From Salipiger marinus (lineage in GTDB: Bacteria > Pseudomonadota > Alphaproteobacteria > Rhodobacterales > Rhodobacteraceae), in contig NZ_FNEJ01000013.1 in the NCBI RefSeq assembly GCF_900100085.1, positions 79,848-143,847 of the forward strand: a stretch of DNA of 64,000 bases, written 5' to 3'. A program made the translations under genes and the position numbers. Positions 18,114 through 26,805 of this stretch are shown here, in pieces. The notes below the pieces were generated by a model. That model was not told the DNA's origin. It searched no databases and saw nothing but the letters and a program-made list of their open reading frames with translations. The stretch's first letter is position 1. Each line of letters opens with the position of its first letter.

Positions 18114-18389
18114 TCAGAACAGGCTCAGCTGCGCCGGGGGCGGCGCGCGTCGCGGCGGATCACGGGGGCGGCATTTCGGGCACCGGCAGTGGTGGCCATT
18201 CGCCTGCAGCCACTGCCCCGCCTGCGCCAGATCGATGACGCCCCAACCCTTCACCTGCATCACCATGATGGCGAACGCCTCCCCCCGCTCCGCCGCCAGA
18301 TCGACAGCGACAGAGAAGCGGAAGGCGTCATGGCCGGTGCAAGCCTCAAGTCTTACCGCCAAGCGCCTTGGCCCACCGCGACCACGCAA
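18114..18389 (-). CDS. hypothetical protein with Cys cluster
   Basis: A frame of up to 91 residues; the true start is uncertain (ATG 18389 or a nearby TTG), because the first residues overlap the holin-like gene. It ends with HHCRCPKCRPRDPP, a possible zinc-binding knuckle, and a Pro-rich tail (PPPAQLSLF). It lies last in the lysis cassette. No function recognised. Confidence 0.5.
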   Translation of the reverse strand: MRGRGGPRRLAVRLEACTGHDAFRFSVAVDLAAERGEAFAIMVMQVKGWGVIDLAQAGQWLQANGHHCRCPKCRPRDPPRRAPPPAQLSLF

Positions 18390-18567
18390 AGGTGCCGCCG
18401 CTCACGAGGCCATACAGAACCACGGCCAGCGTGATCGATGCCGCGTTCACGTCGATGGTGAGCAGCCCCGCCGCCTTGTCAAAGGTGACGAACGGCAGCG
18501 TCGCGGCGAGGCCAGCGAGGGGCAGCAGGATGAACACCCGCAGCAGCAGGGCGATTTGTCCGGTCAT
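18346..18567 (-). CDS. holin-like membrane protein, 73 aa
   Basis: Starts at ATG 18567 after GAAAGGAAAAGACC. Two hydrophobic helices (IALLLRVFILLPLAGLAATL and ITLAVVLYGLVSGGTFAW) are joined by an acidic linker. The protein ends in a basic tail, the usual form of small class II holins. It lies downstream of the endolysin in the lysis region. Identity as the holin is inferred from form and place. Confidence 0.6.
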   Translation of the reverse strand: MTGQIALLLRVFILLPLAGLAATLPFVTFDKAAGLLTIDVNAASITLAVVLYGLVSGGTFAWSRWAKALGGKT

Positions 18568-18676
18568 GGTCTTTTCCTTTCGGGGGATGCGCCACAGGCG
18601 CAGAGGTTGCGCGGCAGGCAGCCGCAGAGAGGACCAGCGCCACGCGCCAGTCGGTGATCGGGAGGAGGAGGCGCAT
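18479..18676 (-). CDS. possible Rz1-like small lipoprotein
   Basis: ATG 18676 overlaps the previous stop (ATGA). The first 21 residues (MRLLLPITDWRVALVLSAAAC) form a short signal with a Cys that could be a lipobox, then a Pro/Arg-rich tail. The frame overlaps the holin-like gene by 89 bases. Nested short proline-rich lipoproteins are typical of spanin outer subunits, but no partner Rz is clear. Confidence 0.35.
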   Translation of the reverse strand: MRLLLPITDWRVALVLSAAACRATSAPVAHPPKGKDHDRTNRPAAAGVHPAAPRWPRRDAAVRHL

Positions 18677-18846
18677 CAGTCGAGCCGCGACAGGCGCTGC
18701 AACGCATGCACCGCGCCCTCATAGACGGCCCGGGATTCCGGCCGGGCACGAGGCGTCACCTTGCAAGCCAGCAGGATGAGCCGTCCGGCAAGCCACAGGC
18801 GGTATTCCTGCGCCACAATCGCGATCTTATGCCGGATGCGCGCCAT
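18676..18846 (-). CDS. small amphipathic/membrane protein in lysis cassette, 56 aa
   Basis: ATG 18846 overlaps the endolysin stop (TGATG). The product (MARIRHKIAIVAQEYRLWLA...) has one hydrophobic helix (LWLAGRLILLACKV) and a helical C-terminus (YEGAVHALQRLSRLD). It might be a spanin-like or holin-regulating protein. Function unknown. Confidence 0.5.
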   Translation of the reverse strand: MARIRHKIAIVAQEYRLWLAGRLILLACKVTPRARPESRAVYEGAVHALQRLSRLD

Positions 18847-19649
18847 CACGCGGCCCACCCGGCAGGTGCCCAGTCCTCGGGCGTGACGACGAAGCCCGGG
18901 CAGAGCTTGGCCGCGAACTCATTGTGCCCGGCGATGCGAGTGATGGGCGTGCGGGCACAGGCGCGGGCGATCACGCCGCGCATCGCGGACAGGGTGGCCT
19001 CGGTGTAGAAATCCTCTGCCCGGCCCATGCGGGTGATGGTGCGGATCGGCACCATGGAATAGCCCAGCGATCCGGCGTTGTGGCCGACCACATGCGCGCC
19101 GATCTCGCCCCAAGGGCGGCCCTCGATGATCTCGCCATCGGGAAAGATCACGCCGTGATAGCCGATATCGCGCCAGCCCTTGTCCATGTGCCAGCGCCGG
19201 ATCTCCGCGAACATCTGAGCGTTGGTTTTGCCCTGCCACCAGCTGGTCGGTGTGGCCGTGGTGTGCAGGACGAACAGCCGGACCAGATGCCCCGCCCTGC
19301 CCTGAAACAGCCGGTTTCCGTGCCCCGGGCGCAGCGGCGGGCTGGCGGGCTGCGTCGTGGCCTCGATGACGGCCCCAGAGCGCGGCAGGCCATCGGCGGC
19401 GATCAGCTCGCCAAGGGTCCGGTCCAGCTCCGGCGTCCATGCCCGGCTCAGCGGCCCTTCGGTCAGATAGCCCAGGTCGATCAGCGCCCGCCCGATCTGC
19501 AGCACCGGGTCACCCCAGCGACCCTGATGGGCATCGCGCAGCGCCTCCAGACCGGCGCGCGTCTTCGGCCCCCACAGCCCGTCAGCCGGGCCGACCGTGA
19601 AGCCAAGCGCCGACGCAGCCGCCTGCAGCAGGCGGATTTCCTGTCTCAT
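18846..19649 (-). CDS. phage endolysin: peptidoglycan-binding plus N-acetylmuramoyl-L-alanine amidase
   Basis: The 267-residue protein starts at ATG 19649 after a strong AGGAG. Its first half is a peptidoglycan-binding domain (ALGFTVGPADGLWGPKTRAGL). The second half is an Amidase_2/PGRP domain with FVLHTTATPT, IGYHGVIFPDGEIIEGRP, VGHNAGSLGYSM and ITRIAGHNEF, supplying the zinc histidines. There is no signal peptide, so it needs a holin. It cuts the peptide from muramic acid at lysis. Confidence 0.93.
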   Translation of the reverse strand: MRQEIRLLQAAASALGFTVGPADGLWGPKTRAGLEALRDAHQGRWGDPVLQIGRALIDLGYLTEGPLSRAWTPELDRTLGELIAADGLPRSGAVIEATTQPASPPLRPGHGNRLFQGRAGHLVRLFVLHTTATPTSWWQGKTNAQMFAEIRRWHMDKGWRDIGYHGVIFPDGEIIEGRPWGEIGAHVVGHNAGSLGYSMVPIRTITRMGRAEDFYTEATLSAMRGVIARACARTPITRIAGHNEFAAKLCPGFVVTPEDWAPAGWAA

Positions 19650-19669
19650 GGTGATCTCCTTGCAAAGGA

Positions 19670-19693
19670 AAGCCCCGCGCGATGGCGGGGCTT
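19670..19693 (-). terminator. terminator just upstream of the endolysin
   Basis: On the reverse strand AAGCCCCGC/GCGGGGCTT forms a strong hairpin, with a partial T-run (CTTTCCTTTG). It would uncouple lysis genes from tail transcription or attenuate it. Confidence 0.65.
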
Positions 19694-20085
19694 GATGGGT
19701 AAGCATCGATAGTTCGGATCGGAGGGGCGGAAAGCGTGAGTGCTTCAGCCCAGGACACGCACCGCATGAGTGGCGCCTCGAATGTCGCGCTCACATTCCG
19801 AACAGACGAGCGGCGCGCTCGGGGGGAGAGATAATGCTGTTCTTTGGGAAGCAGCATTTCGTATTTGCAGAAGCCGATCGCCGCCGGTATCTTTTTGGCT
19901 GAGCGCGGCAGGTTGATGTTCAACGTCCGACGTATGCCCCTTACCTTAGGACAGCCGCGCTCACTTCTTCACAAAACTGTTGCTTTCATGTGCAACTGCA
20001 CCCCAAGTGATGGGCATGAGCACAGTTTGTGGTTTTAACGAGTTTGGACCGCAAACTTTGCCAGCTGCGCTCATGCGGTCCGCCA
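19694..20085. other. non-coding stretch between tail and lysis modules
   Basis: I see no convincing gene. It contains an inverted pair GGACCGCA (20046-20053) and TGCGGTCC (20074-20081), close to the repeat near attL. Since a terminator follows at 19670-19693 and the endolysin has its own ribosome site, a lysis promoter may lie here, but no clear -35/-10 stands out. Confidence 0.4.
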
Positions 20086-20313
20086 TCACTTCTGCCCCTC
20101 CCCGCCGCCTGCCCCGGCGCGCAGCAGCGCCATGACGAAGCGGGACAGCGCGGGGGCCTCCACCCCCAGCGCCAGCAGGCCCAGCATGGGATAGACCCAC
20201 TCGGGCACTTCCTTGGCGAGGATATCGAGGCCGATATCGGCCACGAACAGGGCGATGATCGCCAGAAGGCTCAGCACCTGCGCCCAGCGGACGCGCTTTT
20301 CTGTCTTGCTCAT
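20086..20313 (-). CDS. small two-helix membrane protein, holin candidate
   Basis: Starts at ATG 20313 (MSKTEKRVRWAQVLSLLAII). Two hydrophobic segments (VLSLLAIIALFVADIGLDIL and PMLGLLALGVEAPALSRFVM) are separated by a short loop, with a Gly-rich charged tail (GAGGGEGQK). Size and topology fit a holin or antiholin. It overlaps the preceding gene by four bases. Confidence 0.55.
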   Translation of the reverse strand: MSKTEKRVRWAQVLSLLAIIALFVADIGLDILAKEVPEWVYPMLGLLALGVEAPALSRFVMALLRAGAGGGEGQK

Positions 20314-20498
20314 GCGGCCCCGTGGTGGATCCGGCGCAACGTCCGGGTCACGAATCTGACGGCAGACCATGCCGCCAAGAAATGCAGCGCGCCGGGCGCG
20401 GTGGTCAGCGCCAGCAGCGTGACGACAGCGAAGGGCACCAGCCCGGCATACAGATCGAGATAGTGCCGCGACAGCGCGGTGAGGAGTGCGGGGATCAT
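20310..20498 (-). CDS. small membrane protein, 62 aa
   Basis: ATG 20498 starts MIPALLTALSRHYLDLYAGL. A long hydrophobic stretch (PFAVVTLLALTTAPGALHFL) is followed by a basic tail (RFVTRTLRRIHHG). It lies ten bases after the tail spike and is coupled to the next membrane protein. It could be part of a two-protein holin system. Confidence 0.5.
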   Translation of the reverse strand: MIPALLTALSRHYLDLYAGLVPFAVVTLLALTTAPGALHFLAAWSAVRFVTRTLRRIHHGAA

Positions 20499-20507
20499 CG
20501 CGCCACC

Positions 20508-23081
20508 TCAGCCCGGCACGCACATCATTTCAAGCCATGCGACCGTCATGATGCGCCCGCCGCTTACGGCATCCGGATGGATATCGTCCGACGAAAACAG
20601 GGGGAAATCAGCGTCGCTGTCGTAGTCATCCGGGTGGTCGCCAAAATACGGCTGCAGATCGAGGTAGGCGGTGCGATTGGCAATGGCCAGCCGCCGCCCC
20701 TCCTGCGCATAGGCCGCGATCGGATGCACACGCGAGGTCTGCGCGTTTTCGGGCGGCATCATGATCATCAGATCCGGCGTCGCTGCGGCCAGCCGCACAC
20801 GGTCGATCAAGGTCTGCATATCTGCCGACCACTCCGCTGTGGTATCGCCCTGCGACTGGCTGTTGGTGCCATCCATGATGGTGACAGAGTGCAGCCCCAG
20901 CAGCGCCCACGCGGCCACCTGCTGTGTCTGGTCCACGCTGGCCCACTGGTCGATCCACGATCCACTGCAGCCCAGCTTGTGGAACCTGACACCATCGGCA
21001 TCGCTCATCGCGTTGTCGCCGCAGAGCGTGACCGTGCCGCTCACCACCTCGATCTGCACGGTATGCGCGCCGCCGGTCAGGGCGATGTCAAACGACCCGA
21101 TATTGCCAACCGTGCCCTGCACATTGACGTTGCTGGACCATGCCCCGCCGTCGATCCGGTAGCGCACGACGCCATCCGCAGTCCCGATATACAGCACCCG
21201 CAGGGCCGTATGGTCGGGTGTCGCGGGCACGCCGCGCTCGATGTAGTCTCCTGCAGTGCTCGACGTGACCGCGCCCATGTCGGGCGAGACCGTGCCGGTA
21301 TAGGTGCAGGCCCACGTGCCGCTGTAGCTCACCGGGTATTCGGTCGCCCGGACGTTGCCGTTGACCCCGCCGGGCTGGTTCGAGGGAATGACATAGGGCG
21401 TGGAGCCGGGGTTGAAAAAAGCGTAGCCGGTCCAGCCGCCGCCGCCGTCACCGTATTTCGCCACCAGATGCCGCGCGGCGTTTTCGGTCCACCGCGCCGC
21501 GCTCTGGCTGTAGCTGTCTCCGATGGCCGCGAAATTGATCTGATCTTCATACCCGAACTGCAGCCGCCCGAGCCTCATTTTGCCCTGCTTGAGCCGCGCC
21601 TTGTTGAGCGTCGGCTCCAGCGCAGACCCGACGAGCATATCGACCGGCACAGACATATTCAGCACGCGCCGCTTGTTTTCGTAGAGCGTCGCCTTAGCTG
21701 CTTTCTCAACCTGAAAAACTGTTTCGCTATACCGGAAAACAGTCGCCCGGATGAAAGCGATACCTTCCGGCACGGTATAGCTGCTGATCGTGCTGTTGCT
21801 GCCTGCCGCGCTTTGCGGCGCTTTACTCGAGTCAAATGCCGTCAAAAATCGCGCCCCTCCGCCGAGGGGGGGCATTCTCAGGCTATAGGTTTCGCCCTCC
21901 TCGACGGGGATGTAGTCCGAGACGGAGTAGGTCGCACTGGCAGTCAGCGCGCCAGCAGCATTCATGAAGAAGTCAGGCAGGATCGTGGAAGCGTCGTAGA
22001 GGTTACTCCCCTCCGCGGTAAACGACGCCTTTTCAGGCGACACAGACCCATCCTCGAACGATTCAGAAGTCAGGCCAAAGACTCGCGCAGGGGCGATGGC
22101 CCCGCCAAACGGGCGATAGATTTCCAGCGCCTCTGCGCCCTGGACAATCCAGTAATTGTCCGGTGTCGTATCGCCCGTGGTGTCGTATCCAGTGCGCGAA
22201 TAGGCCGCTTCGTCAGGCGCAGTAAGGGTGTTTACTGAGCTGGCCGCAACGCCGGAAATGAATACCCGCGAGGCATCATACCAAGCGGTATTGTGCCGCT
22301 CCTTGAAGGTGTATTGCTGCCCCGCCGTGACCGGGATGAACCCGGTGACCGCAGTCCCCACGTTGTTCGCAAGTTCGCCATTCGAGGTGATGACGCGGAA
22401 ATCCTCTGCCGCATCCGGATCGTTTTTATTGAAGATGTTCGGGCTGGTCGTCAGCACGTCCGCCGTGGCCGCCAGCGCAGTCACCACCGATGTGCCGCCC
22501 ACGCTCAGGTTGCCAGACACGGCCAGATTTTCCGCCGTGGCATCGCCGGTCAGCGCGGCGTCGGCTGCGGGTGCTTTGGTGGCAAGAGCGGCGGTCACCG
22601 TGGCGGCATCGGCCTTGTCAGCAATCGCCGCCTCTGCCGCGTCCATGTCCTCCTGGGAGGCGGCGCCGATGTTGCCACGCACCTCACCCGCAAACGGGCC
22701 GCTGAACTCAGAAAGCCGGGCGCTGATGGAGAGTTTGCTGGCAAGCCCGCCGCCGTCCACCCAAGTCCACTGCCCCGCGCCGGTGCCAAAGGCGGTGTAG
22801 CGTCCGGCATTGTCGACAGTCGCGCTGGTCTGCGGATCGGAGTGGGTGCCGGTATCGTCAGGGCTGACCTCGGCCTGCTGGCCGATACCGTCGGGCGCGA
22901 GCGTGGCGAGGGCGGTCCAGCTCTCGCGCAGGATGCTGGCATAGGATAGAGCCGTGCCAAACTCTTGGTATTCGTCGCGCATCTCCGTCAGGAGCGTGGT
23001 CATTTCCGCAGGCACAGGGCGCTTGTTCGGATCGACTGGGCTGCCTTCAATGACCTCTTGCGGCGTCTTGCTCAGAGCCAT
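20508..23081 (-). CDS. tail fibre/spike with C-terminal SGNH hydrolase domain
   Basis: This 857-residue protein has a helical, Ala-rich N-terminal third (about 1-200, with ATKAPAADAALTGDATAENL-type repeats), a beta-rich middle, and a C-terminal SGNH/GDSL-like domain. The domain is marked by FAAIGDSYSQS (catalytic Ser block), DGTNSQSQGD, and SSDDIHPDAVSG with the Asp-x-x-His pair. Such domains on tail tips can remove acetyl groups from surface polysaccharide. It follows the J-like protein, so it is the likely receptor-binding depolymerase or deacetylase. Confidence 0.85.
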   Translation of the reverse strand: MALSKTPQEVIEGSPVDPNKRPVPAEMTTLLTEMRDEYQEFGTALSYASILRESWTALATLAPDGIGQQAEVSPDDTGTHSDPQTSATVDNAGRYTAFGTGAGQWTWVDGGGLASKLSISARLSEFSGPFAGEVRGNIGAASQEDMDAAEAAIADKADAATVTAALATKAPAADAALTGDATAENLAVSGNLSVGGTSVVTALAATADVLTTSPNIFNKNDPDAAEDFRVITSNGELANNVGTAVTGFIPVTAGQQYTFKERHNTAWYDASRVFISGVAASSVNTLTAPDEAAYSRTGYDTTGDTTPDNYWIVQGAEALEIYRPFGGAIAPARVFGLTSESFEDGSVSPEKASFTAEGSNLYDASTILPDFFMNAAGALTASATYSVSDYIPVEEGETYSLRMPPLGGGARFLTAFDSSKAPQSAAGSNSTISSYTVPEGIAFIRATVFRYSETVFQVEKAAKATLYENKRRVLNMSVPVDMLVGSALEPTLNKARLKQGKMRLGRLQFGYEDQINFAAIGDSYSQSAARWTENAARHLVAKYGDGGGGWTGYAFFNPGSTPYVIPSNQPGGVNGNVRATEYPVSYSGTWACTYTGTVSPDMGAVTSSTAGDYIERGVPATPDHTALRVLYIGTADGVVRYRIDGGAWSSNVNVQGTVGNIGSFDIALTGGAHTVQIEVVSGTVTLCGDNAMSDADGVRFHKLGCSGSWIDQWASVDQTQQVAAWALLGLHSVTIMDGTNSQSQGDTTAEWSADMQTLIDRVRLAAATPDLMIMMPPENAQTSRVHPIAAYAQEGRRLAIANRTAYLDLQPYFGDHPDDYDSDADFPLFSSDDIHPDAVSGGRIMTVAWLEMMCVPG

Positions 23082-23106
23082 GTGCTACCTCGTGCGGTGA
23101 TTTGTG

Positions 23107-25734
23107 TCAGGAGATGGTGGTGGTGATGGGGCCAGACGCGGTGCCCGGGATCCCGGAGCCGTTGATCGGCGTCAGCCAGTAATAGACGGTCCCGGGGGCC
23201 AACCCTGCTTCGGTCAGCGTGCCGTTGGCATTGGCCGGGGTGATGACCGTGCCGACAAGGGTGGCGTCGGCATAGGTGGTGGTCAGGCCGCGCCGGATCT
23301 CGACGGCGCGCATGTTCCCGTCATTGGCCGCCGTCCACGCCAGATCGGCCTCGCCCGTGCCACCGGTGGCCGAGGCGCTGACGAGTGCCGCAGGCGGCGT
23401 GGCGTTGGCCGTGACGGTGATCGTCTCGATGTCGCTCCACTCTGTGCCCTTGCTGCCGCTGCTGGTGACCGTCTTCCATTGCACGTCATAGGTCGTGCCA
23501 TCCGCGACCAGCGCGGAATAGGCCTGCAGCTCGTCCATATCGACGGTGAAATATTCATGGGCGAACGTGCCGGTCGGGGCATAGCGGAACCGGAAAAACA
23601 GATCGTCCCGCGCCGGGGCATCGAACACGGCCCGCATGCGCACCGCCTGCCCGCTGTCGGTCTGGATCGCCTGCGAGGTCAGCACCACGCCGGTGGCGTC
23701 GGGCAGGCCGTCGTCAATCTCCAGCTCGGGCGTGGGGGCCGGAGGCGCACCCTCTTCGCCAGCATTCAGCGTCCAGCGATCGGGCGCCAGCGGCACCACG
23801 GCCATGGTGCAGGCCGCGCCGTCGGCGCCCTCCTCGACCGGCCCGACAATCTCATGAGGCCCGTCGAAGACGGCGTCATAGGTCAGATCGATCGCCCGCT
23901 CCCGCTTGGCGAGGATGCCCTTGACGGTGGTGCCGAGCGCGGCCCGGAACCGCGCCTGCTCACGCCCGCCGATCGCCTTGGCCAGCCGCACCGCCTGATT
24001 ATGCGACTGGCATGCCAGCACATCGACAATCAGGAAATTCGGCTCGCGCGCAGGGTCATAAAAGTCGGGATTTTGCCACGGCGCGCAGGGCTGCTTGGTG
24101 TAGCTGTGATCGGGGGAGAGGTAATTGACCACAACCCCGTCCATGGGCTGTTCGCCGTCATCCACGCCCTGCGTTGCCGCCGTGAAGATGTCGCGCGCCG
24201 CCGTGAGCGACAGCGTCGGCGCCCGGTATTTGCCCGGCACGGGATAGGCGCGGCCCTGATCGTCATAGGCCACGAAGGCGTCCATCGCCTTCAGGATCTC
24301 CTGTTCCCCCTCGTGCCGCGTCTGCGTGTCGGGGATTGCCACCCCGGCCCGATACCGCGGCACAGTATCGCCGTTGCGGTCGGTCAGAATGTCGTCGCAA
24401 TCATCCGCCGCCGCCGCCACCATGTCCCAGTTGATCAGCGTGTGATCCTGCGCGCGCCCCCATCGGTTCAGTCGCCACCAGGCCCAGAGGATCGCCGGAT
24501 TGCCGTCGCCCGGCAGCCATGTGGACGGGTCGGAGACGTCGACACCCTCGACGCGAGGATCCGGGACGCGGCTGAAATTGGCCACCAGCTGCACCGCAGG
24601 TTCGCCAATGCCGATCGGGCCGCGGAATCGCCGCATCCGAGAGAGTGCGGGCTGGCGGATCGACGCGCAGCGCACGATCGAGTAGCAGACCCCGGCCAGA
24701 AAGAAATCCTCGGGCAGCGCCGGGAAGGATTCGGTAAACCATTCGGGCAGATCGCCATATGGCTGGTCTGCGGTCGGGCTCACGGTGAAGACGTGATAGG
24801 CCAGCCGCTTTTCGCCGTTGTTGTCCCAGATCTCTGCATCGTCGTTCCAGCAGAATTCATCGGTTATGACCGACCCCGCGCGCAGCGCATCCGACCAAGG
24901 ATCGGTCAGCACGAACTCCACATCATCGGTCCCGACCACCACATCGGTGGTCAGCTCCCACCGGCCAGCCGAGAGGCCGCCGCCGAACCCCCCGAAAGCG
25001 GAAGGCGGCGGGATCAGCAGGCCGCGCTCGACGCTGGCGCCGCTGGCCATGTCTGAGGCGCGGGAAAGAGAGAAAAACGGAGTGCCAGAGCCATCGGTCA
25101 GGCCGGTGGCGTCCAGCTCATAGGTTCCGTTCTCGCGCGCGTCGGTCTGGCCGGTCAGCAGGACGCGATCCCCATCCTCGCGCGAGGTGCTGGCCAGCAT
25201 GCCGGACAGAACCAGATTGGTGGTGAACACCTGATCCACGGCGGTGCCGATGCGCTGGTCATACTGCTGCAGCTCGACCGGGATGCCATCGAGGTAATAC
25301 TGCGGCTCGCCGACCAGCTCAGCGTCGCCGTGGATCACCACATACCAAAAGTTCCCGCCGGAATCGTATTCGGCAAAGGCGCCCGCCGCGCCGCCGATCT
25401 TGACCCGCCCGCCCAGCTGATAGCGCTCCGCCTGCGCGATGCGCGTGTTGACCTGCGCTTGTTCGATGCGCGGCGGCTCGGGCTGATCGGGGCGCAGCAG
25501 ATAGGCGATGCCGACGTTCAGGAGCAGCGTTCCGAGGATATTTTGCCCCAGAAATGCGCCCAAGGCATAGCCGACGGCGGTCAGGCCACCGATGGCGCTT
25601 GCCGTAGCCGCTGCGACACCCGCCGCACCGGAGCCCGTGAAGCCCGCGATGAAGGCCGAGACCGGGTCAGCCGCCGCCAGCGTGGGCGTGATGATGGCCG
25701 TGGTGGTCAGCAGGATCAGCCGCATCACGCGCAT
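23107..25734 (-). CDS. tail tip protein, lambda J-like (host specificity)
   Basis: ATG 25734 gives 875 residues; the longer upstream frame is a shadow of the previous gene. The first 90 residues are unusually hydrophobic (GLTAVGYALGAFLGQNILG), like the small lambda tail protein I fused to J. The middle has J-like segments (VHPIAAY is absent; GVAIPDTQTRHEGEQEILKA is present). The end carries a fibronectin III-like domain (PPAALVSASATGGTGEADLA). It forms the central tail tip. It overlaps the K-like gene by ten bases. Confidence 0.85.
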   Translation of the reverse strand: MRVMRLILLTTTAIITPTLAAADPVSAFIAGFTGSGAAGVAAATASAIGGLTAVGYALGAFLGQNILGTLLLNVGIAYLLRPDQPEPPRIEQAQVNTRIAQAERYQLGGRVKIGGAAGAFAEYDSGGNFWYVVIHGDAELVGEPQYYLDGIPVELQQYDQRIGTAVDQVFTTNLVLSGMLASTSREDGDRVLLTGQTDARENGTYELDATGLTDGSGTPFFSLSRASDMASGASVERGLLIPPPSAFGGFGGGLSAGRWELTTDVVVGTDDVEFVLTDPWSDALRAGSVITDEFCWNDDAEIWDNNGEKRLAYHVFTVSPTADQPYGDLPEWFTESFPALPEDFFLAGVCYSIVRCASIRQPALSRMRRFRGPIGIGEPAVQLVANFSRVPDPRVEGVDVSDPSTWLPGDGNPAILWAWWRLNRWGRAQDHTLINWDMVAAAADDCDDILTDRNGDTVPRYRAGVAIPDTQTRHEGEQEILKAMDAFVAYDDQGRAYPVPGKYRAPTLSLTAARDIFTAATQGVDDGEQPMDGVVVNYLSPDHSYTKQPCAPWQNPDFYDPAREPNFLIVDVLACQSHNQAVRLAKAIGGREQARFRAALGTTVKGILAKRERAIDLTYDAVFDGPHEIVGPVEEGADGAACTMAVVPLAPDRWTLNAGEEGAPPAPTPELEIDDGLPDATGVVLTSQAIQTDSGQAVRMRAVFDAPARDDLFFRFRYAPTGTFAHEYFTVDMDELQAYSALVADGTTYDVQWKTVTSSGSKGTEWSDIETITVTANATPPAALVSASATGGTGEADLAWTAANDGNMRAVEIRRGLTTTYADATLVGTVITPANANGTLTEAGLAPGTVYYWLTPINGSGIPGTASGPITTTIS

Positions 25735-26129
25735 GGCCACGCCTCCAGTACCGGCGCCGGCCAATCGACCAGCCCGCGCCCTTCCAGTCTGAGCATCGTC
25801 TGCCGCCCCCCAAGGAATATGCCTGTGATTTCGTGGCCGAACATGTCGACCACCACCGCCGCGCCCGGCACCGGCTCGCCCGGCACGAACCCGGCCCGCG
25901 CCATGCCGTGCCGCATCAGCCCCAGCGCGGCGCCGTGGCGCAGGCAGATCGCCTCCGCGCCCTCGGGCGTGCAGTAGCTGCCCCGCCACGGCGCCGCCGG
26001 ATCGATGCCGGTGCGGTCCAGCAGGTAATCGCAGACGCTGATGATGCAGTCCGCTGCGCCCCATGCGAACGGCTCAGACCGCCAGCGCGCCCGGGCCCGC
26101 TCAACTGCCGGGTGAAACCTACCCGACAC
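25725..26129 (-). CDS. NlpC/P60-like tail peptidase (lambda K-like, DUF6950 type)
   Basis: The 134-residue protein contains FAWGAADCIISVCDYLLD, where Cys28 after an Asp is the expected catalytic cysteine of the small NlpC/P60-like tail proteins. It sits exactly where lambda K lies, before J. The role would be local peptidoglycan hydrolysis at DNA entry or tail-tip assembly. Confidence 0.75.
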   Translation of the reverse strand: MSGRFHPAVERARARWRSEPFAWGAADCIISVCDYLLDRTGIDPAAPWRGSYCTPEGAEAICLRHGAALGLMRHGMARAGFVPGEPVPGAAVVVDMFGHEITGIFLGGRQTMLRLEGRGLVDWPAPVLEAWPCA

Positions 26130-26805
26130 GGAATGTCCTCTGGCTGTTCTTGGCGACGAAGACGCATCCGCTGTCGCTTTCCAGCCCCAGCAGCCGGGCG
26201 CGGTCGCGCTGGCTGGTGTCGGTATAGGTGCCGCCCGGGTAGCGGGACCGGCCAGCCTCGCCAGAGCGCGCGGTGACGGTGGCGGAGTAGATGCGCTTGA
26301 TCACGCCATCCTCGCGCTCCTCCAGCGCCTGGGAAAAATCCACCTTCTGCATCGTGAGCCGCCAGGCAAAGCGCAGCGGAGTGGCGGGCAACAGCCCCTC
26401 ATCTGCAAGAAATATCGCGTGGTAGCAGGTCAGGCTGCGCCCCGCGGCCTTGGCCTGATCTGCCTTGATCGCGCTGAAGGTTTCATGATCCAGAAACGGC
26501 AGGCCGAATGTGTAGTTCGGGGCCGTTCCGTCCCGGTCATCTGCCACCGCAGGCGCCTGATGCACATTCCCGCCCATGCCATCGCGTGTTCCCAGCCATT
26601 CGGTGGCGGCCACCATCTGCCCGTCTGGCAGGGTCATCGGGTCACCCACGCCCACCGTCGTCGTCAGCAGGCCGACGCCATCCCACAGCCGGACGGGAGA
26701 GCCGTCGAAGTCATAGAAAAAGCAGCGCCTGACTGCGGCGCGGATATCCCATGCATCATCTGCGCCCCCAAGGGCGGCCAGCAGCTCCTCTTCGAACGTG
26801 CTCAC
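26119..26805 (-). CDS. minor tail protein, lambda L-like position
   Basis: A 228-residue protein (MSTFEEELLAALGGADDAWD). The body is beta-rich with no Cys cluster. Near the C-terminus RYPGGTYTDTSQRDRARLLG suggests an ordered loop. It lies between the distal tail gene and the K-like peptidase and overlaps both, so it is assigned to the tail tip by order only. Confidence 0.65.
   Translation of the reverse strand: MSTFEEELLAALGGADDAWDIRAAVRRCFFYDFDGSPVRLWDGVGLLTTTVGVGDPMTLPDGQMVAATEWLGTRDGMGGNVHQAPAVADDRDGTAPNYTFGLPFLDHETFSAIKADQAKAAGRSLTCYHAIFLADEGLLPATPLRFAWRLTMQKVDFSQALEEREDGVIKRIYSATVTARSGEAGRSRYPGGTYTDTSQRDRARLLGLESDSGCVFVAKNSQRTFRVG

Noticed and set aside
19582..19923. 113-aa minus-strand frame upstream of the endolysin
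   Set aside because: Its last third lies in the endolysin gene and terminator in another frame; no ribosome site or family support.
23104..25056. 650-aa plus-strand frame opposite the J-like gene
   Set aside because: Antisense shadow with Arg/His-rich composition and no ribosome site.
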